A stretch of 6,717 nt of DNA, from the NCBI GenBank assembly GCA_964604305.1, contig CAZRYM010000110.1, positions 1-6,717 on the forward strand, in the 5' to 3' direction. The position numbers and the translations under genes were made by a program. Below the pieces are notes generated by a model. It had not been told where the DNA came from. It ran no database searches and was given only the letters and a program-made list of their open reading frames with translations. Positions 1-5,943 of the stretch are shown here, piece by piece (positions within the stretch are counted from its first letter, which is position 1; the number at the start of each line of letters is the position of its first letter). This stretch comes from JASUTC01 sp964604305 (lineage in GTDB: Bacteria > Thermotogota > Thermotogae > MWEM01).

Positions 1-4
1 TCCA

Positions 5-8
5 CCGT
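5..8. repeat. Target-site duplication CCGT, left copy
   Basis: CCGT directly precedes the left IS end and recurs at 1670-1673 directly after the right end. Collapsing the two copies gives tccaccgttctatacacca, identical to 5070-5088. That independent copy supports both the exact IS ends and the 4-bp duplication. Confidence 0.88.
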
Positions 9-27
9 CAGAGTGTCTAAAAACCTC
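9..27 (+). repeat. Left terminal inverted repeat of the IS
   Basis: The sequence CAGAGTGTCTAAAAACCTC matches the reverse complement of 1651-1669 at 15 of 19 positions. The mismatches are at positions 4, 5, 6 and 18. Confidence 0.9.
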
Positions 28-92
28 ATAACTTGTTTAAAAAACAGCTTGTTTGATTTTCACTATGCTTTTGGTTCTTTGTAACTTATAGC

Positions 93-1661
93 ATGAAATA
101 CATAAAGAAACAAAACAGGTCGCAGACCTATCTTTTCCCGGTTTCTTTAGATGATGCCATTGATAAGGACAATGAAGTTCGTTTGATTGATGTCTTTGTG
201 GATAGCCTGGCACTAGAGGATTACGGTTTTCAGATAGATCACGGTGAAAACGGACGGCCTGCTTATCATCCGGGAGATATTCTCAAGCTATTTATTTATG
301 GCTACATGAACAAGGTCCGTTCATCACGTGATCTTGAGAAGGAGAGCAAACGCAACATTGAAGTGATGTGGCTGCTGGGTAGGCTACAGCCAGATCACAA
401 CACCATTTCTAATTTCCGGAAAGATAATCCCAAAGCGATTAAGAAAGTCTTCAGGGAGACAGTGAAAATAGCCAACTACTTCAACCTCATTGGTGGCGCC
501 CTGATAGCCGGGGACAGCTCTAAGTTCAGGGCCCAAAACAGCAAGAAGAACAACTTCAATGAAAAGAAAATATCCAGGCATCTAACATATATCGAAAACA
601 AACTTCGAGAGTATAATAAAGCCCTTGCCCAGAGTGATGGGGACAACAAGGAGCAAATTGAAGCTGAAATCGAGAAGCAAAAAAAAAGAGCTGACGGATA
701 TAGAGAGATCGAAAGCCAACTGAAGGACAGTGGTGAGTCACAGGTATCAACATCAGATCCGGATAGCCGTCAGATGATCACCCGCAATAACATTACAGAG
801 GTAGCCTACAATGTCCAAACCTCTGTGGATGCAAAGAACAACCTGTTAATAGACTACAAGGTCACTAATTGTAATGATGTCAAGGCAATGGGCAATATGC
901 TGCAAAGGGCCAAGAGCATATTACGTACCAATGAGTTTACAGCCCTATACGATAAAGGTTATCATACCGGATCCGAGTTTAAGATGGCCCACGATCTGGG
1001 CATCAATACCCTGGTAGCTATACCCAAGCCAAGCGTTCAGGCCCCTGATCCTGCATATAATGCAGAGAATTTTACTTATATCCCGGAGGGTGATTATTAC
1101 ATATGCCCTCAGAATCAGCAACTGACCACTACAGGAAAATGGCACAAGTCGGAAGCCTATTCCTCTAAGAGATATACCACAAAGGCTTGTAAATCATGCA
1201 GCGCAAGAGAACTATGTACGAAATCGGTTCGTGGAAAGGGTGTACACCGAAGCGAATACCATGAATACATCGAACAAAACAAGGAGCGGGTTGAGTTGAA
1301 TAAACAACTTTACAAACGAAGACAGGCCATTGTGGAACATCCCTACGGCACCATAAAACGCCAATGGGGATTTAGCTACATCATGACCAGGAGCAGCTTA
1401 AAAAGGGCTGGTGCGGATGTGGGATTGATGATGACCGCGTACAATCTGAGGCGAATTATCAATATCCTCGGGATGGAGCGCCTCAGGGAGTTCCTCCAGG
1501 ACAGGCTAGCTTTGTTTTTTAATAAAACTGCCGTAATGGACCGAGTATTAGACCAAATACGGGCACTTTTTCGGGAAAGCCATTATTGGAACCTCGGATT
1601 AATACTACCTGTAAAACGGCTACATTCAATTCAAATACCAACACCCGGCAGGGGTTTTTAG
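93..1661 (+). CDS. IS1182-family DDE transposase
   Basis: This 522-residue protein should catalyse cut-and-join of its own IS ends. It has the usual length and order of the IS1182 family: an N-terminal DNA-binding region (about residues 1-110, with the family-typical HPGDILKLFIYGYMNKVRSS and HNTISNFRKDNP stretches), then an RNase H-fold core. Candidate catalytic residues are D141 (AGDSSKFRA), D287 (YDKGYHTGSEF) and E415 (VEHPYGTIKRQWGF). A charged, probably coiled-coil insert lies at about residues 160-215. A Cys-rich stretch (YICPQ, then KACKSCSARELC) between the second Asp and the Glu could bind zinc. ATG at 93 is the first start after the left repeat. The stop lies in the right terminal repeat. 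Codon use is visibly less AT-rich than in the neighbouring cassettes, which fits separate arrival. No disruption is seen. Confidence 0.95.
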   Translation: MKYIKKQNRSQTYLFPVSLDDAIDKDNEVRLIDVFVDSLALEDYGFQIDHGENGRPAYHPGDILKLFIYGYMNKVRSSRDLEKESKRNIEVMWLLGRLQPDHNTISNFRKDNPKAIKKVFRETVKIANYFNLIGGALIAGDSSKFRAQNSKKNNFNEKKISRHLTYIENKLREYNKALAQSDGDNKEQIEAEIEKQKKRADGYREIESQLKDSGESQVSTSDPDSRQMITRNNITEVAYNVQTSVDAKNNLLIDYKVTNCNDVKAMGNMLQRAKSILRTNEFTALYDKGYHTGSEFKMAHDLGINTLVAIPKPSVQAPDPAYNAENFTYIPEGDYYICPQNQQLTTTGKWHKSEAYSSKRYTTKACKSCSARELCTKSVRGKGVHRSEYHEYIEQNKERVELNKQLYKRRQAIVEHPYGTIKRQWGFSYIMTRSSLKRAGADVGLMMTAYNLRRIINILGMERLREFLQDRLALFFNKTAVMDRVLDQIRALFRESHYWNLGLILPVKRLHSIQIPTPGRGF

Positions 1662-1669
1662 ACGGACTG
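1651..1669 (-). repeat. Right terminal inverted repeat of the IS
   Basis: Read on the minus strand this is CAGTCCGTCTAAAAACCCC, the partner of 9-27. The last codons and the TAG stop (1659-1661) of the transposase lie inside it. Confidence 0.9.
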
Positions 1670-1673
1670 CCGT
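1670..1673. repeat. Target-site duplication CCGT, right copy
   Basis: This is the second copy of CCGT, immediately outside the right terminal repeat. See the left copy at 5-8. Confidence 0.88.
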
Positions 1674-1738
1674 TCTATACACCATGAAAACCATTACCTG
1701 AGAAAGAATGGGTTATTATATTTATAAGTTAGGCACAA
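1670..1738 (+). other. Right part of an IS-interrupted attC-like site
   Basis: Together with bases 1-8, this stretch is the 3' part of an attC-like site split by the IS. It follows 5074-5141 through most of its length: the identical block over the IS junction (tccaccgttctatacacca once rejoined), then GAAAACCA, a purine-rich middle, and a crossover box reading AAGTTAGGCAC here against AAGTTAGCCAC there. The inferred crossover is G1728^TTAGGCAC. The 5' half of the site lies left of the window. Confidence 0.68.
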
Positions 1739-1909
1739 GCGGAATTCACACTGCGAAACAATGAAACTGAACCTTTATAATGGCAAAAAGAATGTTTGCC
1801 AACGCACAAAGCAAGAGTGTTCCAGCCCATCCCACAACCGTCCCTTCGCCTCCACACACTTGCTTTCTTTGCCACATGACGTTCCAATTAAACTAAATAC
1901 ATAAGCGAA
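1729..1909 (+). other. Short cassette-like unit with attC-like end, no credible gene
   Basis: This 153-bp unit runs from the boundary G1728^TTAGGC to G1881^TTCC, followed by the leader of the next gene. An attC-like palindrome occupies about 1789-1887. Its left arm (about 1796-1820, containing GCCAAC and GCACAAAGCAAGAGTGT) pairs imperfectly with its right arm (1855-1873, ACACACTTGCTTTCTTTGC). The centre, about 1821-1852, is C-rich. The left box GCCAAC fits the unit's own start (GTTAGGC) if one base has been lost. The only ATG-started frame, 47 codons at 1761-1904, reads straight through the palindrome and is not called as a gene. Confidence 0.5.
1857..1890 (+). repeat. Direct repeat left of the 659-residue gene
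   Basis: The 17 bases CACTTGCTTTCTTTGCC (1857-1873) are identical to 3935-3951, and TTCCAATTA (1882-1890) is identical to 3952-3960. The eight bases ACATGACG (1874-1881) separate the two blocks only in this left copy. The blocks form the right arm and crossover side of an attC-like site. Confidence 0.85.
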
Positions 1910-3889
1910 ATGTGTAAACTTCGAAAACGTATAAAACGGAAAAAGAAAAGAAGAGCTCGAAAGTGGAGGAAGAAATGCATGAAACTTAGAAACATGTATA
2001 TCAGGGATGGGATTAAATTCGAATTAAAAGATGCAAATATTAATATTCGAAATATTAGGTCAAAAGAAGAACATGACGCATTCCTTAAAAATGTTAAAGA
2101 AAATAGACCTATTCTACTAAATCAAATTAAAGAACAAATAGATAGGGTAGTATTAGAGATTAATAGATTTGATAAATTATATGTTCTTGGTGGTCTCTCA
2201 TACATCTCTGCGATGAATCAAGATGACGATGGGATTTCAGAAGTGTCAATTGAATACGGTCAAAGTATTGCTATGGCCACTCCAAACAAATCTACTGAAA
2301 TCCCAAAAATGAGTGATATAGAAAACATATATAATCACTTAGTTACTATTAGACATTTATATAACTGGTATATTCTTAGTGAAAGCGTTGAAGGAAAACA
2401 TAGTGAACATGAATATCGCTTGCGAAGAGAGATAATGACTGAATCATTATATGTTCGTGGTGATGGCTATTTACAACACATTCATGAAATCTTTTTAGAA
2501 TTATTTGAACCTCATAATGAAGTTATCTATAAGAAATATGGCTTTAAGGCAAATGATATTTTACAAACATTTATTCAACTAGAAGATTCTTTCTGTACCA
2601 GAATAGTATATCCCGATGGCAAACCACATGATATTTCATATATCCGTTTCAAAGAGTGGATGCAAGCAAATAAAGAATTAATCGATAATTCAACGAATAA
2701 GAATTTTATTGAATTGTATGCTGAGAATAATCCAGATATTGCCTTTGAAAATGGGCAATTAATACATTTTAGTTACGATGATATCACTTCATATGAATTG
2801 CTTTTTAAAGTACGGCCTTTTAATAAAACTCAACTAAAAGTTATTGAGGAATTGGCGCTCAATTTTGGCGATAATAATATCTTTTTAAAACCTGATAAAT
2901 TTAAAGCCTTCATTCTAAATGAATCTTTAGTTTACACCAAACCGATAGTTAAATTTAAAAATGAATATTACTATTTTGCATTTAATATTCCATCTAGGAA
3001 TCTTATTAGGATTGGCGAAACCCTATTAAAGAAGGCGGACAAAGACTATTTTCAGAACCACTATCTTGGAAATAAATACAGCAAAACAAGAGATAACTAT
3101 ATTGAAAAAAAATCAATTGAATTATTATCTGCATTCTTGCCGTCAGTCCAATTTTATAGAAATAATGAATATACAATAGACCTAAAAAAGAGTCCTATAT
3201 ATTGTAATGAGCAACTTAATAAGGATCTGAAAGAACTTACTACTGAACTTGATATTCTCGGCATTAGTGGTAAGGCTATATACCTAGTTGAAATTAAGGC
3301 TGGTGAATTGAATAATTCGGCAAGAAGAGGTTCAGTTTTAAGCCTATCTGAATCTTTAAGTGAACTTTTAGGATATGCAGCTTGTCAGAGTTTTCGTGCA
3401 CATATGCATATTAAAAATTCTGAACCCCCAGCTTTTAAGAATAAAGAAAAGGGTGAGTTACGTATTGATAAGGAAGGTAAGAAAGTATTCAAAATATGTA
3501 TTACTCTGGAATTACTTGCAGGTTTTATCACAAATTTGTATCATCTCAAGAAACTTGATATTATTGAAGAGGATATTGAGTATCCATGGGCGGTGTCGAT
3601 CTTTGATTTATTCATATTTTCTGAAATTATTGATTCTGAAGAGGATTTTATGGAATATCTAAATCGTAGATCAAAACTGAATGAATTGCCCCAAATATAT
3701 ATTGGTGATGAAATAGACACACTCGGGCATTTTCTCAAAAGAGGATTAGAATTTTCTAATAACGAAATTGATGGTAAAGATTTTATTATGCTCACAGGTT
3801 TTAAAAGTGAAATAGATGATTACTATAATAATCTTTTAGCCGGTATACCTTGCAATAAACCATTAAGAATTAAGAATCAAGCTATTTAA
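1910..3889 (+). CDS. Large protein with PD-(D/E)XK nuclease-like C-terminal core, function unknown
   Basis: The only recognisable part of this 659-residue protein is a restriction-endonuclease-like core at about residues 395-500. A helix with acidic residues (E399, E404) is followed by a strand with D448 (TELDILGI) and a strand with E461 and K463 (YLVEIKAG), i.e. the D...ExK signature. A helix beginning ARRGSVLSLSESLSELLGYA follows, typical of one family of genomic PD-(D/E)XK proteins. Residues 30-390 and 500-659 match nothing I recognise; no membrane segment or signal peptide is visible. The first 22 residues are extraordinarily basic (16 Lys/Arg among residues 3-22). The start could instead be M24 (ATG 1979), which has GGAGGA eight bases upstream. 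The gene sits alone in its cassette, 28 bases from the proposed boundary. DNA cleavage, perhaps defence-related, is inferred from the motif only. Confidence 0.85.
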   Translation: MCKLRKRIKRKKKRRARKWRKKCMKLRNMYIRDGIKFELKDANINIRNIRSKEEHDAFLKNVKENRPILLNQIKEQIDRVVLEINRFDKLYVLGGLSYISAMNQDDDGISEVSIEYGQSIAMATPNKSTEIPKMSDIENIYNHLVTIRHLYNWYILSESVEGKHSEHEYRLRREIMTESLYVRGDGYLQHIHEIFLELFEPHNEVIYKKYGFKANDILQTFIQLEDSFCTRIVYPDGKPHDISYIRFKEWMQANKELIDNSTNKNFIELYAENNPDIAFENGQLIHFSYDDITSYELLFKVRPFNKTQLKVIEELALNFGDNNIFLKPDKFKAFILNESLVYTKPIVKFKNEYYYFAFNIPSRNLIRIGETLLKKADKDYFQNHYLGNKYSKTRDNYIEKKSIELLSAFLPSVQFYRNNEYTIDLKKSPIYCNEQLNKDLKELTTELDILGISGKAIYLVEIKAGELNNSARRGSVLSLSESLSELLGYAACQSFRAHMHIKNSEPPAFKNKEKGELRIDKEGKKVFKICITLELLAGFITNLYHLKKLDIIEEDIEYPWAVSIFDLFIFSEIIDSEEDFMEYLNRRSKLNELPQIYIGDEIDTLGHFLKRGLEFSNNEIDGKDFIMLTGFKSEIDDYYNNLLAGIPCNKPLRIKNQAI

Positions 3890-3951
3890 GACCTATGTAC
3901 TATGATAATTTTCAATAACCGCTACCCCTCTTAGCACTTGCTTTCTTTGCC
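3890..3951 (+). other. Truncated attC-like end of the 659-residue gene's unit
   Basis: Bases 3916-3951 follow the right half of the attC-like site at 1835-1873: AACCG, a C-rich stretch, then CACTTGCTTTCTTTGCC. The matching left arm (GCACAAAGCAAGAG in the other copy) is absent, and the expected GTT of the crossover reads CTT. This looks like a half site left by deletion or rearrangement. Confidence 0.45.
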
Positions 3952-3960
3952 TTCCAATTA
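3935..3960 (+). repeat. Direct repeat right of the 659-residue gene
   Basis: This copy reads CACTTGCTTTCTTTGCC directly joined to TTCCAATTA. It repeats 1857-1873 plus 1882-1890 without the eight intervening bases. The two copies bracket exactly one gene, so recombination between them would excise it. Confidence 0.85.
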
Positions 3961-3979
3961 GTGATATTGATAATGATTA

Positions 3980-3987
3980 TATATTTG
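3980..3987 (+). promoter_or_regulatory. Candidate Bacteroidota -7 promoter element
   Basis: TATATTTG fits the Bacteroidota -7 consensus TAnnTTTG and lies 19 bases before the ATG at 4007, inside the cassette. I see no well-spaced -33 TTTG; the nearest TTTG (3946-3949) is too far upstream. In this AT-rich leader a chance match is possible. Confidence 0.3.
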
Positions 3988-4006
3988 TAAATATTGAAAT
4001 TGTATA

Positions 4007-4429
4007 ATGAAGCCATCAAGAAATGCGTTTTTGGGGTATACTTATCAAGAGACAGTTGCATTCTTGCTTTTAGTTATTATGGATGTTGAGCGTCAAATCA
4101 ACAATTTGGAAATCGAAGCTGATATTAGTAACAATTTTGATGATATTAAGATTACTCTCAATAATGTAGAACTATTTTGTCAAATTAAAGATCTAAATAA
4201 TACTTCTCTAAGTGACATCAGAGTAGAAAAGGGATTTGTTTTTATAAAGAATAAAAAACACAAGTTATCTAGTAACTTAAATATTATTTTCTTCAAGGAT
4301 TTAAGTGTTAATTGTAAACTCATATTGATAGGCACGTGTTTTGCAGAAGTGACGATAACAAGAATTGAGATTTATAACATAAAAGCAAAACAAGCCTATG
4401 CCAAAAAGCGTTTGCACGCGCCGTTATGA
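4007..4429 (+). CDS. N-terminal fragment resembling Cap4/DUF4297-type nuclease, truncated
   Basis: This 140-residue ORF begins like proteins of the Cap4/DUF4297 type, dsDNA-cutting PD-(D/E)XK effectors often found in anti-phage systems such as CBASS. A start segment GYTYQETVAFLLLVI (residues 10-24) is followed by a strand with acidic residues (E35, E37), D45-D46 (FDDIKI) and C58-Q59-I60-K61 (FCQIKD), which together give a D...QxK active-site pattern. Such proteins are normally several hundred residues long, so the sensor half is missing. From about residue 105 the frame runs through an attC-like palindrome, and its TGA stop (4427-4429) lies in the next cassette. The last 36 residues are therefore probably not original. 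Activity of this remnant is doubtful. It could alternatively be a genuine small cassette protein. No cyclase gene is nearby. Confidence 0.6.
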   Translation: MKPSRNAFLGYTYQETVAFLLLVIMDVERQINNLEIEADISNNFDDIKITLNNVELFCQIKDLNNTSLSDIRVEKGFVFIKNKKHKLSSNLNIIFFKDLSVNCKLILIGTCFAEVTITRIEIYNIKAKQAYAKKRLHAPL

Positions 4430-4435
4430 GCAACC
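4321..4435 (+). other. attC-like site, crossover G4423^TTATGAGC
   Basis: The outer stem GGCACGTG (4331-4338) pairs with CACGCGCC (4415-4422) at 7 of 8 positions. The crossover box GTTATGAGCAACC (4423-4435) marks the start of the next unit, supported by its complement at 4968-4980. The candidate R'' at 4321-4333 matches the reverse complement of the upstream unit's start (3948-3960) at 9 of 13 positions, which is only suggestive. The site overlaps the 3' end of the preceding ORF. Confidence 0.6.
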
Positions 4436-4481
4436 AAGATTAAAACAAACACCCAAACATATTCTACTAAAACCCTTATAA

Positions 4482-4961
4482 ATGATCAAACTAACTTTTC
4501 TCATTACTTTACTCTCATTTTTCTTTGCAAACAGTTTTTCACAAACTGATTCAATATCTGTAGAGAAAGTCTTTGGTGGATTTAAGTTCGAACAGAATGA
4601 TAAAAGAATTTTTCCCAATACCATGTTAATTATTATGGCTGACAATCAAGAAGCTTTATCCTTCATGAAAAAGGCGAAACTAAATTATGGCTTTTCTTTT
4701 GTCCTAAGTTTTACTGGAGGATTCCTTTTGGGGTGGCCAATTGGCACAGCAATAGGTGGTGGTGAACCAAATTGGAATTTAGCTGGAATTGGAACTGGTC
4801 TAATGGTAGCTGGAATACCATTTAGTAGAGCAGGCGATTTATACTCTCTGAAAGCTATTGAAATTTATAATTCCAACATCCAGGCGCCAACATCTCGTAA
4901 TGGAATTCGATTAGATATAGGTCTAACAAACCACGGGATCGGCATGACCCTCACATTTTAG
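4482..4961 (+). CDS. Exported glycine-zipper membrane protein, function unknown
   Basis: This 159-residue protein begins with a signal peptide (residues 1-20, hydrophobic core then SFS before Q21, the usual Bacteroidota cleavage context). A short region TDSISVEKVFGGFKFEQNDKR follows, which I recall from small hypothetical proteins of this phylum. Two Gly-rich hydrophobic segments (about 70-94, with TGGFLLGWPIGTAIGGG, and 98-114, with AGIGTGLMVAGIPF) form glycine-zipper-like helices, probably a membrane hairpin. The tail is short and polar and ends in aromatic Phe. It lies alone in the unit 4424-5132, with its stop six bases before the attC R'' box. The leader is A-rich without a Shine-Dalgarno sequence. 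No biochemical role can be assigned; envelope location is inferred from the segments. Confidence 0.85.
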   Translation: MIKLTFLITLLSFFFANSFSQTDSISVEKVFGGFKFEQNDKRIFPNTMLIIMADNQEALSFMKKAKLNYGFSFVLSFTGGFLLGWPIGTAIGGGEPNWNLAGIGTGLMVAGIPFSRAGDLYSLKAIEIYNSNIQAPTSRNGIRLDIGLTNHGIGMTLTF

Positions 4962-4967
4962 AAATTT

Positions 4968-5141
4968 GGCAGCTCATAATAAAGAGTTAATTCCATACTG
5001 CTTCTCCCGATACGTATGGGATATAGAACCATACGCTAAAGCCGACCCACCTGCGGCGGGCGGCTTAGCTCCACCGTTCTATACACCAAGAAAACCACAA
5101 ACTATTTAAGAGAGAGGCATAATAATTTCAAGTTAGCCACC
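4968..5141 (+). other. attC-like site, crossover G5132^TTAGCCACC
   Basis: The R'' box GGCAGCTCATAAT (4968-4980) matches the reverse complement of its own unit's start (4423-4435) at 10 of 13 positions and fits the downstream boundary poorly. Its last base is T where the AAC complementary to the crossover GTT is expected. Two hairpins fill the middle (5013-5035 and 5035-5069). The segment 5070-5138 is the same sequence family as the IS-interrupted site. Confidence 0.72.
5011..5069 (+). repeat. Two consecutive hairpins in the attC-like site
   Basis: Hairpin 1 is a perfect 7-bp stem, CGTATGG (5013-5019) with CCATACG (5029-5035), and a 9-base loop. Hairpin 2 is GCTAAAGCCG (5035-5044) with CGGCTTAGC (5061-5069), nine pairs with one bulged A, around a GC-rich loop. 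No T-run follows, so this is not a typical intrinsic terminator. The first hairpin recurs identically at 6612-6634. Confidence 0.8.
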
Positions 5142-5150
5142 ATAAAAGAA

Positions 5151-5804
5151 ATGAATAGAGCCCTAGCGATATTGTCTTTATTGCTCATTGCAGTTGTAAT
5201 ACATGCACAAGATGAAAATGAAAAACAAATTAGCAAGCATGATTTGCTAATTAAGATCTCCCCACTCAGTTTGTTGAATCCTTATTTTCCCTGCATTGAA
5301 ACTGGGGCTTCATTTTTTCTTGAACCAAATCTCGCTATTCAGCTGAAGGTTGGACATAAACTAGATGCCTTCAACTGGGATGATGAATTCAATACTAGTG
5401 GGCTAAAGCTTGCATTGGAGTACCAGTATTTCATCGGACGAAGAATGTATCTCTCAATAGAAAATGGTGTTATTGGCAACTCATATACGGGCTCCATGAT
5501 CTACCTTGAATCAGAATCAAGCATTACAGAGATTGAGGATACATATAAAGCAGATGAGGAAATAATGTTTGGAATGATAAAGACGGGAATTGCATTATTT
5601 CTTTCACAACGCTGGATAATAGATTTTTATGGTGGATTTGGTATCAAATATCATAGAAAGACAATTGAAGGTCTTGAATTTGATGAAGCTCTCGGGCACA
5701 TTGATCCTGCCTTCTATGAATGGGGATTTGGACCAGAATATAAGGAATTCGATGGTTTCTCTCCAAGAGTAACATTAGGATTGAATATAAATTTCAGATT
5801 TTAG
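5151..5804 (+). CDS. Predicted outer-membrane beta-barrel protein
   Basis: This 217-residue protein has an N-terminal signal peptide (residues 1-19, cleavage likely before Q20 in HAQDENE). The mature part alternates polar and hydrophobic residues in about eight strand-like stretches, such as ETGASFFLEPNLAIQLKVGH, GLKLALEYQYFIG, GMIKTGIALFLSQRWIIDFYGGFGIKY and PRVTLGLNINFRF. It ends in Phe after an aromatic strand, the usual outer-membrane insertion signal. This resembles small porin-like barrels common in Bacteroidota, of the DUF3575 kind, but I cannot name the family with certainty. It lies alone in the unit 5133-5920, its ATG only 18 bases after the crossover behind an A-rich leader, and its stop 12 bases before the R'' box. 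Confidence 0.88.
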   Translation: MNRALAILSLLLIAVVIHAQDENEKQISKHDLLIKISPLSLLNPYFPCIETGASFFLEPNLAIQLKVGHKLDAFNWDDEFNTSGLKLALEYQYFIGRRMYLSIENGVIGNSYTGSMIYLESESSITEIEDTYKADEEIMFGMIKTGIALFLSQRWIIDFYGGFGIKYHRKTIEGLEFDEALGHIDPAFYEWGFGPEYKEFDGFSPRVTLGLNINFRF

Positions 5805-5812
5805 AATATGAA

Positions 5813-5929
5813 TTACGGTGGCTAACAACACATTCTGCACCCCAAAATCACAACGCAACCGAGAACAACCTCGCATGCAAAAAGGTGCGCCATTGGCAAA
5901 CAATACGTTTACCCAAACCGTTAGGTTAC
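5813..5929 (+). other. Best-preserved attC-like site, crossover G5920^TTAGGTTAC
   Basis: R'' at 5813-5826 (TTACGGTGGCTAAC) matches the reverse complement of the same unit's start (5132-5145) at 13 of 14 positions, including ten perfect at GGTGGCTAAC. It fits the downstream boundary (GTTAGGTTAC) at only 6 of 10. An inner stem is formed by GCACC (5837-5841) and GGTGC (5884-5888), and an apical one by CGAG (5860-5863) and CTCG (5870-5873). The total length of about 110 bases is within the range known for attC sites. Confidence 0.8.
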
Positions 5930-5943
5930 ATTGAAAATATAGA

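Larger units (their letters stand above)
9..1669 (+). mobile_element. Complete IS1182-family insertion sequence
   Basis: This is a 1661-bp element with one transposase gene filling almost all of it. Its ends are imperfect inverted repeats (9-27 and 1651-1669, 15 of 19 positions matching, both starting CAG and sharing the core GTCTAAAAACC). The four bases CCGT occur directly outside both ends, which fits a target duplication. The transposase reading frame is open and its stop codon lies inside the right terminal repeat, so the element looks intact and perhaps recently active. Joining the flanks across the element restores a sequence that matches 5070-5099 closely, so the target was an attC-like site. 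Confidence 0.93.

Noticed and set aside
1761..1904. A 47-codon ATG frame in the short unit after the IS
   Set aside because: It reads through both arms of the attC-like palindrome, has no recognisable composition, and ends only in the leader of the next gene.
1670..1909. IS remnant or second mobile element after the IS1182-family element
   Set aside because: The sequence right of 1669 continues the pre-insertion attC-like site, as the copy at 5078-5138 shows, so it is not part of the element.
3375..3795. Overlapping frames on both strands inside the 659-residue gene
   Set aside because: They lie wholly inside a long gene with a recognisable nuclease core and have no start context or family resemblance.
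4007..4429. A complete CBASS operon
   Set aside because: Only a truncated Cap4-like nuclease start is visible. There is no cyclase (CD-NTase) gene, no Cap2/Cap3 gene, and no sensor domain.
4424..4645. Minus-strand frame over the attC-like site and the start of the glycine-zipper gene
   Set aside because: The plus-strand gene there has a clear signal peptide; the antisense frame is explained by composition.
5011..5069. Intrinsic terminator after the glycine-zipper gene
   Set aside because: The two hairpins are strong but no T-run follows either of them, and the same core recurs at another cassette end, so attC structure explains it better.
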